Assembly: GCF_003544875.1 (NCBI RefSeq)
Contig: NZ_CP032093.1
Span: 1,488,001 to 1,552,000 of the forward strand
Direction: 5' to 3'
Length of the DNA stretch: 64,000 nucleotides
DNA from: Vibrio alfacsensis
GTDB taxonomy: Bacteria > Pseudomonadota > Gammaproteobacteria > Enterobacterales > Vibrionaceae
Notes under the pieces: model-generated
Databases searched by the model: none
Told to the model about the DNA's origin: nothing
What the model saw: only the letters and a program-made list of their open reading frames with translations
Part shown: piece by piece, positions 12,706 through 22,271 of the stretch
Position numbering within the stretch: position 1 is the stretch's first letter
Layout: each line of letters starts with the position of its first letter
Translations under genes and position numbers: made by a program

Positions 12706-13899
12706 TCAAAGCACCTTACAAGCAAAGCCTTTTAGGTAGAAACCCTCTGGGTAAGCACTGTCTGTTGGGTGATCAGCGGCTTGCTCAAAGCGCTCTACAA
12801 ACTTCACTTGGCGGCCTGAATCCAATGCCGCATCAGCGATGATTTTCTGGAATAGATCGGATGTCATTAAGCCAGAACAAGAATAAGTAAGCAGTGTTCC
12901 ACCTGGTTTAAGAATTTGCATGGCGAGCATATTGATATCTTTGTAGCCATTTGCACCAGAAGTGAGATTGCTCTTGCTTGAAACAAACTTTGGTGGGTCC
13001 ATGATCACGACATCAAATTGAGTCCCTTGATCGCGGTATTCACGTAGCAGTTTGAATACATCTGCGTTTAGGAACACAGCACGTTTTTTTGAAATATCAA
13101 ACTCGTTTAATTCCGCGTTAAACTTAGCAGTATCTAATGCTGGTTGTGAAACATCGGCATTGATAACGCGTTTAGCGCCACCTTTAAGTGAGTACAGTCC
13201 AAAACCACCGGTGTAAGAGAAGCAGTTGAGAACCTCTTTATCTTTAACGTACTTCATTGCTTGCTGACGGCTATCGCGTTGGTCTAGGTAAAAACCTGTT
13301 TTATGGCCGCCAACAATGTCCACGCTAATTTTGACGCCGTTCTCTTCAATGACGACAGATTTTGGTGGCTCTTCACCATGAAGTACACCCGTGACTTCTT
13401 TCAAGCCCTCTTTCTTACGTACCGCGACGTCAGAACGCTCGTAAACATGACACTCTGGGAAGCATTCAACCAGCGCATCAACAATCGCCGTTTTGTTATA
13501 TTCCGCACCAGCGCTAAGCAGTTGGCAAACGAAATAGTTTTGGTAGCGGTCGATAGTAACGCCTGGCAAACCATCAGACTCTGCCGCGATTAGTCGATAG
13601 CCAGTTAAACCGTCACGCTCGATAATATCTTCGCGAAGCAGTTGTGCATCTTTGAAGCGCTTAGTGAAGAACGCTTTGTTAATGTCTTCTTTATTGAAGC
13701 TCCAGATGCGAGCGCGGATTTGAGATGCTGGAGAATATGCTGCTTTTGCTAGCCATTTTCCGTCGTGAGCGAATACATCAACGGTTTCACCAATAGCGGG
13801 TTCGCCTTCAACTTTACTGATACCGCGAGAGAAAATCCAAGGATGCTTGCGCTTAACCGATTTCTCACGACCTTTTACCAAATAGATAGCAGCTGTCAT
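12706..13899 (-). CDS. rlmI: 23S rRNA (cytosine-1962-C5)-methyltransferase RlmI
   Basis: This 397-residue protein is predicted to methylate C5 of cytosine 1962 in 23S rRNA using SAM. An N-terminal PUA-type region ([17 protein letters not shown]) is followed by the RlmI-like Rossmann methyltransferase with [12 protein letters not shown] (SAM motif I), a DPPKF motif and SCSG near the end. The open frame extends 33 codons further upstream, but the ATG at 13899 ([10 protein letters not shown]) gives the usual family length of about 396 and has AAGAG upstream. It is convergent with the adhesin gene. In E. coli rlmI lies beside acyP, tusE and yccA, as here, except that a chemoreceptor gene intervenes. 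Confidence 0.93.
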   Translation of the reverse strand: MTAAIYLVKGREKSVKRKHPWIFSRGISKVEGEPAIGETVDVFAHDGKWLAKAAYSPASQIRARIWSFNKEDINKAFFTKRFKDAQLLREDIIERDGLTGYRLIAAESDGLPGVTIDRYQNYFVCQLLSAGAEYNKTAIVDALVECFPECHVYERSDVAVRKKEGLKEVTGVLHGEEPPKSVVIEENGVKISVDIVGGHKTGFYLDQRDSRQQAMKYVKDKEVLNCFSYTGGFGLYSLKGGAKRVINADVSQPALDTAKFNAELNEFDISKKRAVFLNADVFKLLREYRDQGTQFDVVIMDPPKFVSSKSNLTSGANGYKDINMLAMQILKPGGTLLTYSCSGLMTSDLFQKIIADAALDSGRQVKFVERFEQAADHPTDSAYPEGFYLKGFACKVL

Positions 13900-14023
13900 A
13901 TCTTTAGCTCTTATTGAATCAAGAAAGGGTCGTATTGTCCGGGATGTTGTTGGTAAAAGCAATAAGTGTAAACAATCAATAAAATACGATGCGGGCAAAG
14001 GAGTATAGGGGAAAAAGTACAGG

Positions 14024-14050
14024 AAAAAAAAGGGCCACCGAAGTGACCCT
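14024..14050 (-). terminator. intrinsic terminator of the chemoreceptor gene
   Basis: On the minus strand an 8-bp stem (AGGGTCAC/GTGGCCCT, one G-U pair) with a short loop is followed by eight T residues. It lies just past the 14068 stop. Confidence 0.8.
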
Positions 14051-14067
14051 ATACAATAGTTGTTCAG

Positions 14068-15471
14068 TTATGCTCTTAATCCTATGAGTAAGGATTCCAT
14101 CGCATCACTTTGTTGACGTAGCTGCTCTACATTTTGTGAGGTGTTGGAAATCATGGTGCACACGTTGTTTGCTTGCACTCGGATCTCTTCAACGCTAGAA
14201 GCAATATTGTCAGCCACAACTCCTTGTTCTTCGGCTGCGGTTGCAATTTGGATACTGCTGTCTGAGATACTCAGGTTCTTATCAGCTAAAGACCCAATTT
14301 CATGATTGACCTCAGTCATTAAGCTTTGACCATCATTCGCGTTATTAACCGTTACTTCCATCAACTTAGTTAATGATTGGCTGTTACGCTGTAATGATTC
14401 AATCATAGATTGGATTTCGACGGTTGCTTGCTGGGTTCTGCCCGCTAGAGCTCGAACTTCATCCGCAACGACAGCAAATCCACGACCTTGTTCACCAGCA
14501 CGAGCAGCTTCGATGGCAGCATTAAGCGCCAGTAAGTTGGTTTGCTCTGAAATCCCATTGATGGTTGTGACCACTTCATCGATTTGCGCAGCGTTAGCAT
14601 CAAGTTCTTCAACAGCCTGTGACGCTGATTGAATTTCGCTAGAGAGAGAAGAAATGGAAGCCAGCGTATTTTCTACCTTGATTTGACCCGATTGAGCAAC
14701 ACTGCGAGCGTCTTCTGTTTGTTCACTAGAGTTGTGGGCGAGGGTAGCAACTTCACGAATAGTAGATGCCATTTCTTCGGTTGCACTTGCCAGAGAGTTT
14801 AGGTGTTCTTGCTGTGTATTAGAAATGTTCGAGCTGTCTTTGATGGATTGATTGAGATCGGAACTGATTTGTTGCATAAGCGCAACCGATTCTTGAATAG
14901 AGAGCACCATCTTTTGTTCACGTTCCGCGACTTTGTCGATAGTAATCGCGATTTCACTGAACTCATCACGAACAGGAAAGAAGTTCATACGCTCTGTCAG
15001 GTTGCCATCTGCTAACGTATTAAGGGCTTTGTTCATCGTGAACATCGCACCGCCAATGAACGTCATGATGTAATAAACACTCAATGCAACGAGAACAAGG
15101 CTAACTAAGATCACTGACACTTGTATTGTCGAAAGGGCTGACCACAACGATTTGTCATGATTAGCGACCAAACTGTACGAACCATCTAAGACAGAGATAG
15201 ATCCTGGGCCAGAACCAATAGAAATTGTGCTTGAACCAGCAATTAAACTTGCTACTTGTGACTGAGAAAGGTTGCCAGCTTCAATAAGGCCTTTCATTAG
15301 CTGAAGCTCTTCAGCGTACATGTTCGTAATGAGGGCATCCGCAGCACTATTCATAACAAATGTGAGGATGACGATAGCGAGAAGTGGTAGAAAGAAAAGC
15401 AAATAAAACTTTTCTTGAATCTTTAAGTGGATGAGATATTTATCAATCCAGCGGAAAGGAATTTCTTTCAT
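14068..15471 (-). CDS. methyl-accepting chemotaxis protein
   Basis: This is a transmembrane chemoreceptor of about 467 residues that would signal through CheW/CheA. Two membrane helices ([16 protein letters not shown] and [19 protein letters not shown]) flank a short periplasmic part of about 90 residues. A HAMP region ([12 protein letters not shown]) follows, then a long coiled-coil signalling domain with the conserved hairpin tip [21 protein letters not shown]. The periplasmic sensor is too short for a dCache domain and I cannot name its ligand. The start is uncertain: ATG at 15471 (MKEIPF) and ATG at 15486 (MVIIIMKE) are both possible; the second has AAGGA upstream at long spacing. The gene sits between rlmI and acyP, which are neighbours in E. 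coli, so it looks like an insertion into that block. Confidence 0.9.
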   Translation of the reverse strand: MKEIPFRWIDKYLIHLKIQEKFYLLFFLPLLAIVILTFVMNSAADALITNMYAEELQLMKGLIEAGNLSQSQVASLIAGSSTISIGSGPGSISVLDGSYSLVANHDKSLWSALSTIQVSVILVSLVLVALSVYYIMTFIGGAMFTMNKALNTLADGNLTERMNFFPVRDEFSEIAITIDKVAEREQKMVLSIQESVALMQQISSDLNQSIKDSSNISNTQQEHLNSLASATEEMASTIREVATLAHNSSEQTEDARSVAQSGQIKVENTLASISSLSSEIQSASQAVEELDANAAQIDEVVTTINGISEQTNLLALNAAIEAARAGEQGRGFAVVADEVRALAGRTQQATVEIQSMIESLQRNSQSLTKLMEVTVNNANDGQSLMTEVNHEIGSLADKNLSISDSSIQIATAAEEQGVVADNIASSVEEIRVQANNVCTMISNTSQNVEQLRQQSDAMESLLIGLRA

Positions 15472-15560
15472 AATTATTATAACCATACAAAACCCACTAT
15501 CCTTAGTGGGGTAAATAGACGGAAATAATATATCACTCAATGAAAGGGAGCGGTATTCGG

Positions 15561-15833
15561 ATGAACCTAAAGTGTGAGAAGTTTATAGTAAAAGGTCATG
15601 TTCAAGGTGTAGGTTTTCGTTATCACACATCACACCAAGGGCTTAAGTTGGGGCTGACAGGTTACGCAAAAAACTTGAACAGTGGTGATGTTGAAGTGAT
15701 GGCCTGCGGGACGCCGGATCAAATATCCGAGTTTGCTTTATGGCTAGAGGATGGTCCGCGGACAGCAACGGTCGAAAGTGTGCTTCGAGAGTCAGCCTCT
15801 TATAAACCTTTCCGCGGATTTAAAATATTATGA
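15561..15833 (+). CDS. acyP: acylphosphatase
   Basis: This 90-residue enzyme hydrolyses carboxyl-phosphate bonds. The family signature [12 protein letters not shown] carries the catalytic Arg, and the Asn of [13 protein letters not shown] is the second catalytic residue. The ATG at 15561 gives the normal family length and has GGGAG about ten bases upstream; an in-frame ATG at 15540 would add seven residues. It ends two bases before the convergent tusE stop. Confidence 0.93.
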   Translation: MNLKCEKFIVKGHVQGVGFRYHTSHQGLKLGLTGYAKNLNSGDVEVMACGTPDQISEFALWLEDGPRTATVESVLRESASYKPFRGFKIL

Positions 15834-15835
15834 TC

Positions 15836-16165
15836 TTACAAGCATTTAGCTGGCTTAGGCAGGCCTGCGAGTTTTGTCGCTTGCTTTGCTGGACCTTTTT
15901 TAAACAGCTTAAATAGATATTTGCTGTTCCCCTTTTCAGGGCCATGAGCCTTTTCCATTGCCTTTACAAGCATTCTCACCGCAGGTGATGTGTTGAACTC
16001 CACATAGAAATCACGAACGAAGTGAATAACTTCTAGATGCGCTTCGGTAAGCTCAATTTCTTCTTCTTTCGCTAAAAGCTCAATCATACCTTCTTCCCAT
16101 TGTGTGTGGTCAAGAAGATAGCCTTGAGCGTCGGTTTCAATTTGTTTGCCGTTGTAAACGAACAT
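15836..16165 (-). CDS. tusE: sulfur relay protein TusE (DsrC family)
   Basis: This 109-residue protein is the last carrier in the Tus sulfur relay, passing persulfide sulfur to MnmA for 2-thiolation of wobble uridine in tRNA. Family features are the N-terminal [12 protein letters not shown], the helical core, and the C-terminal tail KPAKCL with the penultimate Cys that carries the persulfide. It is convergent with acyP, with only two bases between the stops. The same neighbours occur in E. coli. Confidence 0.93.
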   Translation of the reverse strand: MFVYNGKQIETDAQGYLLDHTQWEEGMIELLAKEEEIELTEAHLEVIHFVRDFYVEFNTSPAVRMLVKAMEKAHGPEKGNSKYLFKLFKKGPAKQATKLAGLPKPAKCL

Positions 16166-16455
16166 GATGTGTTATCCGCTTAATTGTCTTTGATGATTAT
16201 AGGGTAGCGTAGAGCTAAGGGATTGCTCAACAAAAGAATCAGTTATGGTCACTGAATGAAGCGAAAACATACAACACGTGTTCAATAGATGATGGATTCA
16301 TAGTCGTGCCATAGCAAACTGATGCTGACATGAGAATATTCACAAAATTGAAAGTTCATGCATTTGGTTAGAAAAATTCCCGAGTGGACACTTGGGTTTT
16401 GCATATTAAGTCAAATATTAAGTGACCATTTATTTTGAGGGGCTAGAAAGGAAAA
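16166..16455. other. intergenic region upstream of tusE
   Basis: No gene is visible. It must hold the tusE promoter on the minus strand, but I see no convincing -35/-10 pair and no structured RNA. Confidence 0.4.
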
Positions 16456-16475
16456 CCCGAAGCAAAAACTTCGGG
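16456..16475 (-). terminator. terminator downstream of yccA
   Basis: The stem CCCGAAG/CTTCGGG has a six-base loop. On the minus strand it is followed by TTTT. It lies 35 bases past the yccA stop. Confidence 0.75.
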
Positions 16476-16510
16476 CTTTAAAATTGAGAGTCAATCTAAC
16501 GTCTAACGAA

Positions 16511-17173
16511 TTAGTCGTCGTTCATGATGCCTAGAATGCTTAGTAGGCTAATGAAGATGTTGTAGATTGATACGTACAGCGTAATCGTTGCCGAGATGTA
16601 GTTTGTTTCGCCGCCACGGATGATGCCTTGAGTGGTCATCAAAATAGCCATGGTAGAGAAAACAATAAACAAGCTACTCATCGCTAGGTGTAGGATAGTT
16701 GATTGGATAAAGATGCTCGCAATCATACCTACTACTAGTACAACGAATAGAGATAACATCAGGCCGCCCATCATAGATAGGTCACGCTTAGTTGTTAGAG
16801 CGTAAGCAGAAGCTGCCATGAACGATAGTGCAGTACCGCCAAGTGCTGTAAGAACCACATCGCCCATACCTGCGCCGATGTACATGTTCAGGATTGGACC
16901 AATGGTGTAACCCAAGAAGCCCGTAAATAGGAACGTAAACACTAGGCCCATACTGTTGTTGCGGTTTTTCTCAGTCAAGAACAGTAGGCCGTAGAAACCA
17001 ACCAACATTAGGATAATGCCCGGACGTGGTAAGTTAAATGCCATTGAAACGCCAGCAACCAGTGCTGACCATAGTAAAGTCATTGAAAGTAGTGCATATG
17101 TATTACGCAATACTTTGTTGGTTTGTAGAGCACTTTCTTGAGTAGTAGTGCGTGAAAACATAGGACTGTTCAT
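16511..17173 (-). CDS. yccA: Bax inhibitor-1/YccA family inner-membrane protein
   Basis: This 220-residue protein has about seven hydrophobic helices, as in the BI-1/YccA family. E. coli YccA is a modulator and substrate of the FtsH protease. The family ending is seen in SIYNIFISLLSILG followed by acidic residues. The start is supported by AGAGGAAG six bases before the ATG on the minus strand. The gene appears monocistronic, with its own terminator at 16456-16475. Confidence 0.9.
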   Translation of the reverse strand: MNSPMFSRTTTQESALQTNKVLRNTYALLSMTLLWSALVAGVSMAFNLPRPGIILMLVGFYGLLFLTEKNRNNSMGLVFTFLFTGFLGYTIGPILNMYIGAGMGDVVLTALGGTALSFMAASAYALTTKRDLSMMGGLMLSLFVVLVVGMIASIFIQSTILHLAMSSLFIVFSTMAILMTTQGIIRGGETNYISATITLYVSIYNIFISLLSILGIMNDD

Positions 17174-17532
17174 AATCTTCCTCTATAAGGGACCGTCTTA
17201 TCTTTGATATATAGACATATATGGGCCCGAAAGTTCAAAAAATCAAGCCCGACACGTCTATCTCTAGAACAAAATAATAATAGAAATAGTGTGTTATGTA
17301 TGTGGCAACTTGTAACACAATATTACCGTCTTGCATAGCTGCGATGTACGCAGACTCGTTTTGTGTCCGCTTTGTCATTAAGTCTGGTACAAAAAGACAA
17401 AGTAGGTCACTATCAGCTCGCTGAGATTTACTATTTATTCAATGGCTAGAGAAGCATTGCTTAAAGAAAAAGCGCTGAAATAAAAATCAGCGCTTAACGT
17501 TTGCCCCTGCCGTTACGACTAATGGGACGATT
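17174..17532. other. intergenic region between yccA and the aap operon end
   Basis: It contains the aap operon terminator (17471-17494) and, nearer 17200-17450, the likely yccA promoter on the minus strand. No gene and no clear -35/-10 pair are visible. Confidence 0.4.
17471..17494 (-). terminator. terminator of the aap operon
   Basis: An 8-bp stem AGCGCTGA/TCAGCGCT has an eight-base loop and is followed by a T-rich tract on the minus strand, 39 bases after the aapP stop. Confidence 0.8.
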
Positions 17533-18282
17533 TTAATGGTGAAGAATCTGAGCTAAGAAGTTCTGTGTTCGATCAGATTGTGGGTTCTCAAAGAAATCGA
17601 TAGGGTTATTTTCTTCGATGATTTCACCTGCATCCATAAAAATGACTCGATCAGCCACTTCTTTGGCAAAGCCCATCTCGTGCGTGACACACAACATGGT
17701 CATGCCTTCTTCTGCGAGTTCGACCATAACATCCAGTACCTCGCGTACCATCTCTGGGTCGAGTGCGGATGTTGGCTCGTCAAACAGCATCACTTTTGGG
17801 CTCATGCAAAGAGATCGAGCAATAGCAACACGTTGCTGTTGGCCACCTGATAACTGCCCCGGGTACTTATCTGCTTGATCAGGAATCTTTACACGTTCCA
17901 GATACTGCATTGCGACAGCTTCAGCTTCTTCTTTAGGCATTTTCTTAACCCAAATAGGTGCTAAGGTACAGTTTTCCAACACCGTAAGGTGAGGGAATAG
18001 ATTGAAGTGCTGGAAACACATCCCGACTTCTCGGCGGACAGCTTCAATGTTTTTTAGATCTTCAGTGAGCTCAGTGCCTGAAACATAAATGCTTCCAGCC
18101 TGGTGCTCTTCTAGGCGATTTATGCACCTAATCATCGTCGATTTACCCGATCCAGACGGGCCGCAGATGACGATTTTCTCACCTTGCTTCACTTCGAGAT
18201 TGATGTTTTTTAGTACGTGAAACTCACCATACCATTTGTTCATGTCCTTGAGTTGGATCATGTAGTCTTGTTGTTGCGTCAT
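17533..18282 (-). CDS. aapP: polar amino-acid ABC transporter ATP-binding protein
   Basis: This 249-residue ATPase powers uptake by the membrane pair encoded upstream. It shows Walker A (GPSGSGKST), the signature [15 protein letters not shown], Walker B ([14 protein letters not shown]) and the H-loop (VTHEMGFA). It is the last gene of a four-gene operon, 23 bases after the aapM stop, with AAGGAC before its ATG. The family (AapP/BztD/GlnQ) imports L-amino acids; the exact substrate range cannot be read from sequence. Confidence 0.93.
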   Translation of the reverse strand: MTQQQDYMIQLKDMNKWYGEFHVLKNINLEVKQGEKIVICGPSGSGKSTMIRCINRLEEHQAGSIYVSGTELTEDLKNIEAVRREVGMCFQHFNLFPHLTVLENCTLAPIWVKKMPKEEAEAVAMQYLERVKIPDQADKYPGQLSGGQQQRVAIARSLCMSPKVMLFDEPTSALDPEMVREVLDVMVELAEEGMTMLCVTHEMGFAKEVADRVIFMDAGEIIEENNPIDFFENPQSDRTQNFLAQILHH

Positions 18283-18305
18283 AATACGTCCTTGACCTTG
18301 ATGAG

Positions 18306-19403
18306 CTATCGTTTGTGACCGGTATGAAGTTTGTTCTCAAGCCATATCGAATAACGCGACATGCCAAAACAAAATACCCAAAACACTAACGCGACAAATA
18401 CATAACTTTCTGTAGCGAAACCTAACCACTCTGGGTCGGTATTCGCTGCTTGACCAATGCCTAGTACATCGAACATGCCGATAATCAATACAAGGCTAGT
18501 GTCTTTAAATAAGCCGATAAAGGTGTTTACTATCGATGGAATCGTGATTTTAAGAGCTTGGGGCAAAATAATCAGACCCATCTTTTTCCAATAACTTAAA
18601 CCCAGAGCATCGGCAGCCTCGTATTGACCTTTTGGAATGGCTTGCAAGCCACCTCGTACGACCTCCGCCATATATGCGGCACTAAACATGACCACACCGA
18701 TCAGCGCACGTATGAGCTTGTCGGTTTCTGAACCCTCAGCCAAGAACAGAGGCAGCATGACAGATGCCATGAACAGAACAGTGATCAGTGGAACACCACG
18801 CCATACTTCAATGTAGACCGTACAGATACTGCGGATGATCGGCATGTCAGAACGTCGACCAAGTGCCAATGCAACCCCAATTGGTAAAGACACCACGATA
18901 CCGACAAGCGCAATGATCAGAGTAACAAGCAGACCACCCCATTTGTGAGTATCGACCACTTCAAGACCGAATACACCTCCGTATAAGAGTGCAGCAATGA
19001 TAAAAGGGTACACATTGACAAAAAACAGCCAGATCCAGATACGCTTCGGCGTTTTTTCATACGCAAGCAGTGCAGTAAAAATAGCCAAGCTGATGTAGAA
19101 CAGACGAGGGCGCCAAAGCTCAGATTCTGGATAGAAGCCATACATGAATTGTTCCCAGCGGACGCTGATGAATACCCAACATGCGCCGTCTCGGCTACAG
19201 TCATCTCGTGTACTGCCAATCCAATCGGCATTGATGAACGCCCAATCCATGATGTTCCAAAGAGCAGAAAAGACGATGTACGCTAAGACGAGTGTAACGA
19301 TCGAATTGACAGGCCCATTGAATAGGTTTTTACGTAACCAGCCGATAACCCCGACAGTATTTGCAGGAGGAGGTAGGTCTGGTTGGAATTGATGTGTGCT
19401 CAT
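18306..19403 (-). CDS. aapM: polar amino-acid ABC transporter permease AapM-like
   Basis: This 365-residue inner-membrane permease has an extended N-terminal membrane region (about residues 20-160) and a C-terminal HisM-type domain with the EAA loop ([22 protein letters not shown]) that contacts the ATPase. The long N-terminus is typical of AapM/BztC and not of short GlnP-type permeases. GGAGAG precedes its ATG. One base separates its start from the aapQ stop, so translation is probably coupled. Confidence 0.92.
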   Translation of the reverse strand: MSTHQFQPDLPPPANTVGVIGWLRKNLFNGPVNSIVTLVLAYIVFSALWNIMDWAFINADWIGSTRDDCSRDGACWVFISVRWEQFMYGFYPESELWRPRLFYISLAIFTALLAYEKTPKRIWIWLFFVNVYPFIIAALLYGGVFGLEVVDTHKWGGLLVTLIIALVGIVVSLPIGVALALGRRSDMPIIRSICTVYIEVWRGVPLITVLFMASVMLPLFLAEGSETDKLIRALIGVVMFSAAYMAEVVRGGLQAIPKGQYEAADALGLSYWKKMGLIILPQALKITIPSIVNTFIGLFKDTSLVLIIGMFDVLGIGQAANTDPEWLGFATESYVFVALVFWVFCFGMSRYSIWLENKLHTGHKR

Positions 19404-19404
19404 A

Positions 19405-20610
19405 TTATCTCTCCACCAGCGCTACTTTACGGTTGTACAAGTTCATTAACGCAGAAGTAATCAAACTTAAGGTTAAGTAAACGCCCATCGTCATTGCAAT
19501 GATCTCTATCGCTTGCCCGGTTTGGTTTAGCGTCGTGCCAGCAAACACAGAAACCAAATCAGGATAACCAATGGCCATCGCCAGAGATGAGTTTTTGGTT
19601 AGGTTTAGGTATTGGCTAGTAAGAGGTGGAATAATAATACGTAGAGCCTGCGGAATAACGACTAGCTTCAGGGTTTTCGATCTTGGCAGACCGAGAGACA
19701 TTGCAGCCTCAGTTTGCCCATAGCTGACCGCGTTAATACCAGAGCGTACGATTTCAGCAATAAATGACGCGGTGTATACGCTTAGTGCTAATAAAAGCGC
19801 CGCAAGCTCAGGAATAATGCTTATCCCGCCACGGAAATTGAAGCCTTTCAACTCTGGATAATTCAAAGAAATCGGCATACCCGCAATGAAATACACAATA
19901 AGTGGCAATACAACCACCAAGCCTAAGACAATTCTGCCCATTGGTGTTTGTTGACCAGTAAGGCGTTGTTTGTTTCTAGCCCAGACGCTGATAAAAATGC
20001 TTGCAATAAGCCCCAATATAAACGCTGCTATAACAAAACTACTGCCACTTTCCAGCACAGGGGCAGGGAAATATAGTCCTCGGACATTAAGGAAAATCGC
20101 CTCACCAAGGCTAAGACTTTGACGCGGTGATGGTAGCGCTTGAAGAACAGCAAAGTACCAAAAGAAAATCTGTAGAAGTAGAGGGATATTACGAAATGTT
20201 TCAATGTATACCGCAGCCAGTCGGCTAACTAGCCAGTTAGAAGAAAGGCGGGCAATACCCATTGTGAAACCAATGATGGTCGCGAGAATAATACCAAGCA
20301 CTGAAACCAATGCAGTATTAAGCAGACCAATAACAAAGGTTCTACCATAAGAAAACGTTTCGTCATATTCGATTAGAGTTAGGCCAATACCAAAACCTGC
20401 TTCTTGATCAAGGAACCCAAACCCAGTGGCGATACCTCGAGCTTCTAGGTTGTTAAGAGCATTATTTACGATTGTGTAGAAGAAAAATACCAGTGCGGCA
20501 ACGGCAATGATCTGGAAAAGAGCGGAGCGAAAGACAGGATTGTAAATCAGGCTTTTATTTCCGCTTGGCTTGGACATCGTACTTGGCGATGCATTATTTG
20601 TCGGCTTCAT
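19405..20610 (-). CDS. aapQ: polar amino-acid ABC transporter permease AapQ-like
   Basis: This 401-residue inner-membrane permease pairs with AapM. It has an N-terminal helix, a long insert before the transport domain (about residues 60-230), and the C-terminal EAA loop (AAMSLGLPRSKTLKLVVIPQAL). The insert distinguishes AapQ/BztB from simpler permeases. It follows aapJ after 79 bases that contain a hairpin terminator, so it is probably expressed at a lower level than the binding protein. Confidence 0.92.
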   Translation of the reverse strand: MKPTNNASPSTMSKPSGNKSLIYNPVFRSALFQIIAVAALVFFFYTIVNNALNNLEARGIATGFGFLDQEAGFGIGLTLIEYDETFSYGRTFVIGLLNTALVSVLGIILATIIGFTMGIARLSSNWLVSRLAAVYIETFRNIPLLLQIFFWYFAVLQALPSPRQSLSLGEAIFLNVRGLYFPAPVLESGSSFVIAAFILGLIASIFISVWARNKQRLTGQQTPMGRIVLGLVVVLPLIVYFIAGMPISLNYPELKGFNFRGGISIIPELAALLLALSVYTASFIAEIVRSGINAVSYGQTEAAMSLGLPRSKTLKLVVIPQALRIIIPPLTSQYLNLTKNSSLAMAIGYPDLVSVFAGTTLNQTGQAIEIIAMTMGVYLTLSLITSALMNLYNRKVALVER

Positions 20611-20654
20611 ACAGCGATAACCTCAAACCTATTTATAGATTTACTCACTAAAAA

Positions 20655-20673
20655 GGGCGGCAAAAAACCGCCC
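20655..20673 (-). terminator. intercistronic hairpin between aapJ and aapQ
   Basis: The stem GGGCGG/CCGCCC has a seven-base loop and is followed by TTTTTA on the minus strand, directly after the aapJ stop. It should act as a partial terminator or 3'-end stabiliser, giving excess binding protein over permease. Confidence 0.75.
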
Positions 20674-20689
20674 AGTGAAAATCGTTTTA

Positions 20690-21718
20690 TTAGCGGATTG
20701 GTGGCGCGTACATAAAGCCACCAGCATTCCATAGGGCATTGACACCACGAGAAATCTTCAGTGGTGAACCTTCGCCCACAGTACGCTCAAAGCTCTCACC
20801 GTAGTTACCCACTTGTTTAATGACTTGGTATCCCCAGTCATCACGAATACCTAAGCCTTTACCTTTAGGCCCATCTACACCAAGAATACGCTTAATGTTT
20901 GGATCTTTCGATTTCAACATTTCATCCGCGTTCTTAGATGTAATGCCGTATTCTTCCGCATTCACCATGGCAAACAATGTCCATTTAGCGATATTGAACC
21001 ATTGGTCATCACCTTGGCGAACCACAGGGCCTAGCGGCTCTTTTGAAATAATTTCTGGAAGTACGGTAGCTGAAGATGGGTCTTTGAGGTTTAAGCGAAG
21101 TGCATATAGACCTGATTGGTCGGTAGTAAGTACGTCACAACGGCCTGCATCGAAACCTTTTGAGGTTTGCGCTGCAGTATCAAATACGACAGGTTTGTAT
21201 GCCATGCCTTGGTTGCGGAAATAATCGGCTAGGTTTAGCTCTGTTGTTGTACCTGATTGCACACATACGGAGGCACCATCAAGCTCTTTTGCGCTTGAGA
21301 TACCAAGATCTTTCTTCACCATAAAGCCTTGACCGTCGTAGTAGTTAACGCCTACGAAGTTCAAACCAAGAGCAGTATCCCGATGAAGTGTCCAGGTGGT
21401 GTTACGTGAAAGCACATCGATTTCACCAGACTGAAGTGCAGTGAAACGTTCTTTCGCGGTTAGGGGTACATATTTAACTTTCGTTTTATCCCCAAGAACG
21501 GCAGAAGCCAGCGCTTGGCAATATTCTACGTCGATGCCTTCCCATTCACCTTTTGAGTTAGGGTTTGAAAAGCCAGGTAAACCGGTACTTACGCCACAAG
21601 TAATGAAACCTTGTTTTGTGACTTTGTCCAGAGTCGTGTCTGCTGCTTGAGCGCTAGTACTCATCATTGCAGTAGATGCCGCTACGACGGAAGCAAGAAT
21701 TGTGAGTTTGTTTGCCAT
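20690..21718 (-). CDS. aapJ: periplasmic amino-acid-binding protein AapJ-like
   Basis: This 342-residue solute-binding protein delivers amino acids to AapQMP. A signal peptide (MANKLTILASVVAASTAMMSTSAQA) with AQA cleavage precedes the SBP_bac_3 domain, which has TLDKVTKQGFITCGVSTGLPGF and the motif SGEIDVLSRNTTWTL. The ATG at 21718 is chosen over one eight codons upstream because AGGAAGGA lies five bases before it and the signal peptide then starts correctly. It is the first gene of the operon, whose promoter must lie within 21720-22150. Confidence 0.93.
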   Translation of the reverse strand: MANKLTILASVVAASTAMMSTSAQAADTTLDKVTKQGFITCGVSTGLPGFSNPNSKGEWEGIDVEYCQALASAVLGDKTKVKYVPLTAKERFTALQSGEIDVLSRNTTWTLHRDTALGLNFVGVNYYDGQGFMVKKDLGISSAKELDGASVCVQSGTTTELNLADYFRNQGMAYKPVVFDTAAQTSKGFDAGRCDVLTTDQSGLYALRLNLKDPSSATVLPEIISKEPLGPVVRQGDDQWFNIAKWTLFAMVNAEEYGITSKNADEMLKSKDPNIKRILGVDGPKGKGLGIRDDWGYQVIKQVGNYGESFERTVGEGSPLKISRGVNALWNAGGFMYAPPIR

Positions 21719-22148
21719 GTGTATCCTTCCTGTATGATCCATGTTAAATCAGGAGTGGCCTGATGCAACGTGTCCAATTCGTTTATTGTTTTATCCTACG
21801 TGATTGATTTTGAAGAGACGGTAATCGGCAAATCAATCAGTTATAAGCGTAGAAAAGGATTTGAAAATTCTCAAATATATAATTTAAAAGAGTTTTGATG
21901 AGAATCACAAATTGCCTTACAAATTAGGATGACGAAATGTTAACTGGTTGTAAATAGTGCAACTAGGTAACGTTTTGGTGCATCAGCACAATTGGGAATG
22001 AGGAGGGAATAAACGTAGAACAATCGTTTGTTATTAAAACTATCATCAGCTGAGCAAAAGACTCCAGAGACAAAATTCGAACAAAAATTGTTTCTGGTGA
22101 TGAAACAAGATGAAGTGTTTGCCCTATTTTTGGTAGCATGAGAGGGTT
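21719..22148. other. divergent intergenic region upstream of aapJ
   Basis: AT-rich DNA without a gene. It should contain the aapJ promoter on the minus strand; an AT-rich stretch around 21860-21900 is a candidate but I cannot fix the boxes. The 81-codon minus-strand frame at 21963-22208 overlaps the inverted-repeat element and looks spurious. Confidence 0.4.
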
Positions 22149-22244
22149 ATACCCAAGTGACTTAAAAGCACAACACTTAAGCAAGCGTTGTCCGTTCAAT
22201 GTCGTCATTTCCGCTGAATCAAGCGAGCAAGGTTATTTGGGTAT
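22149..22244. repeat. small inverted-repeat (MITE-like) intergenic element, copy 1
   Basis: An about 96-bp element is bounded by imperfect inverted ends: ATACCCAAGTGACTT at the left and the complement of ATACCCAAATAACCTT at the right. A shorter relative with the same ends is at 40174-40222. From memory, ACCCAAGT-ended repeats are common between genes in Vibrio. Confidence 0.6.
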
Positions 22245-22271
22245 ATTTATTTGAAGTGGTCATGGATTGAA

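Noticed and set aside
21963..22208. 81-codon minus-strand frame upstream of the siroheme gene
   Set aside because: It runs through the inverted-repeat element and has no recognisable protein pattern.
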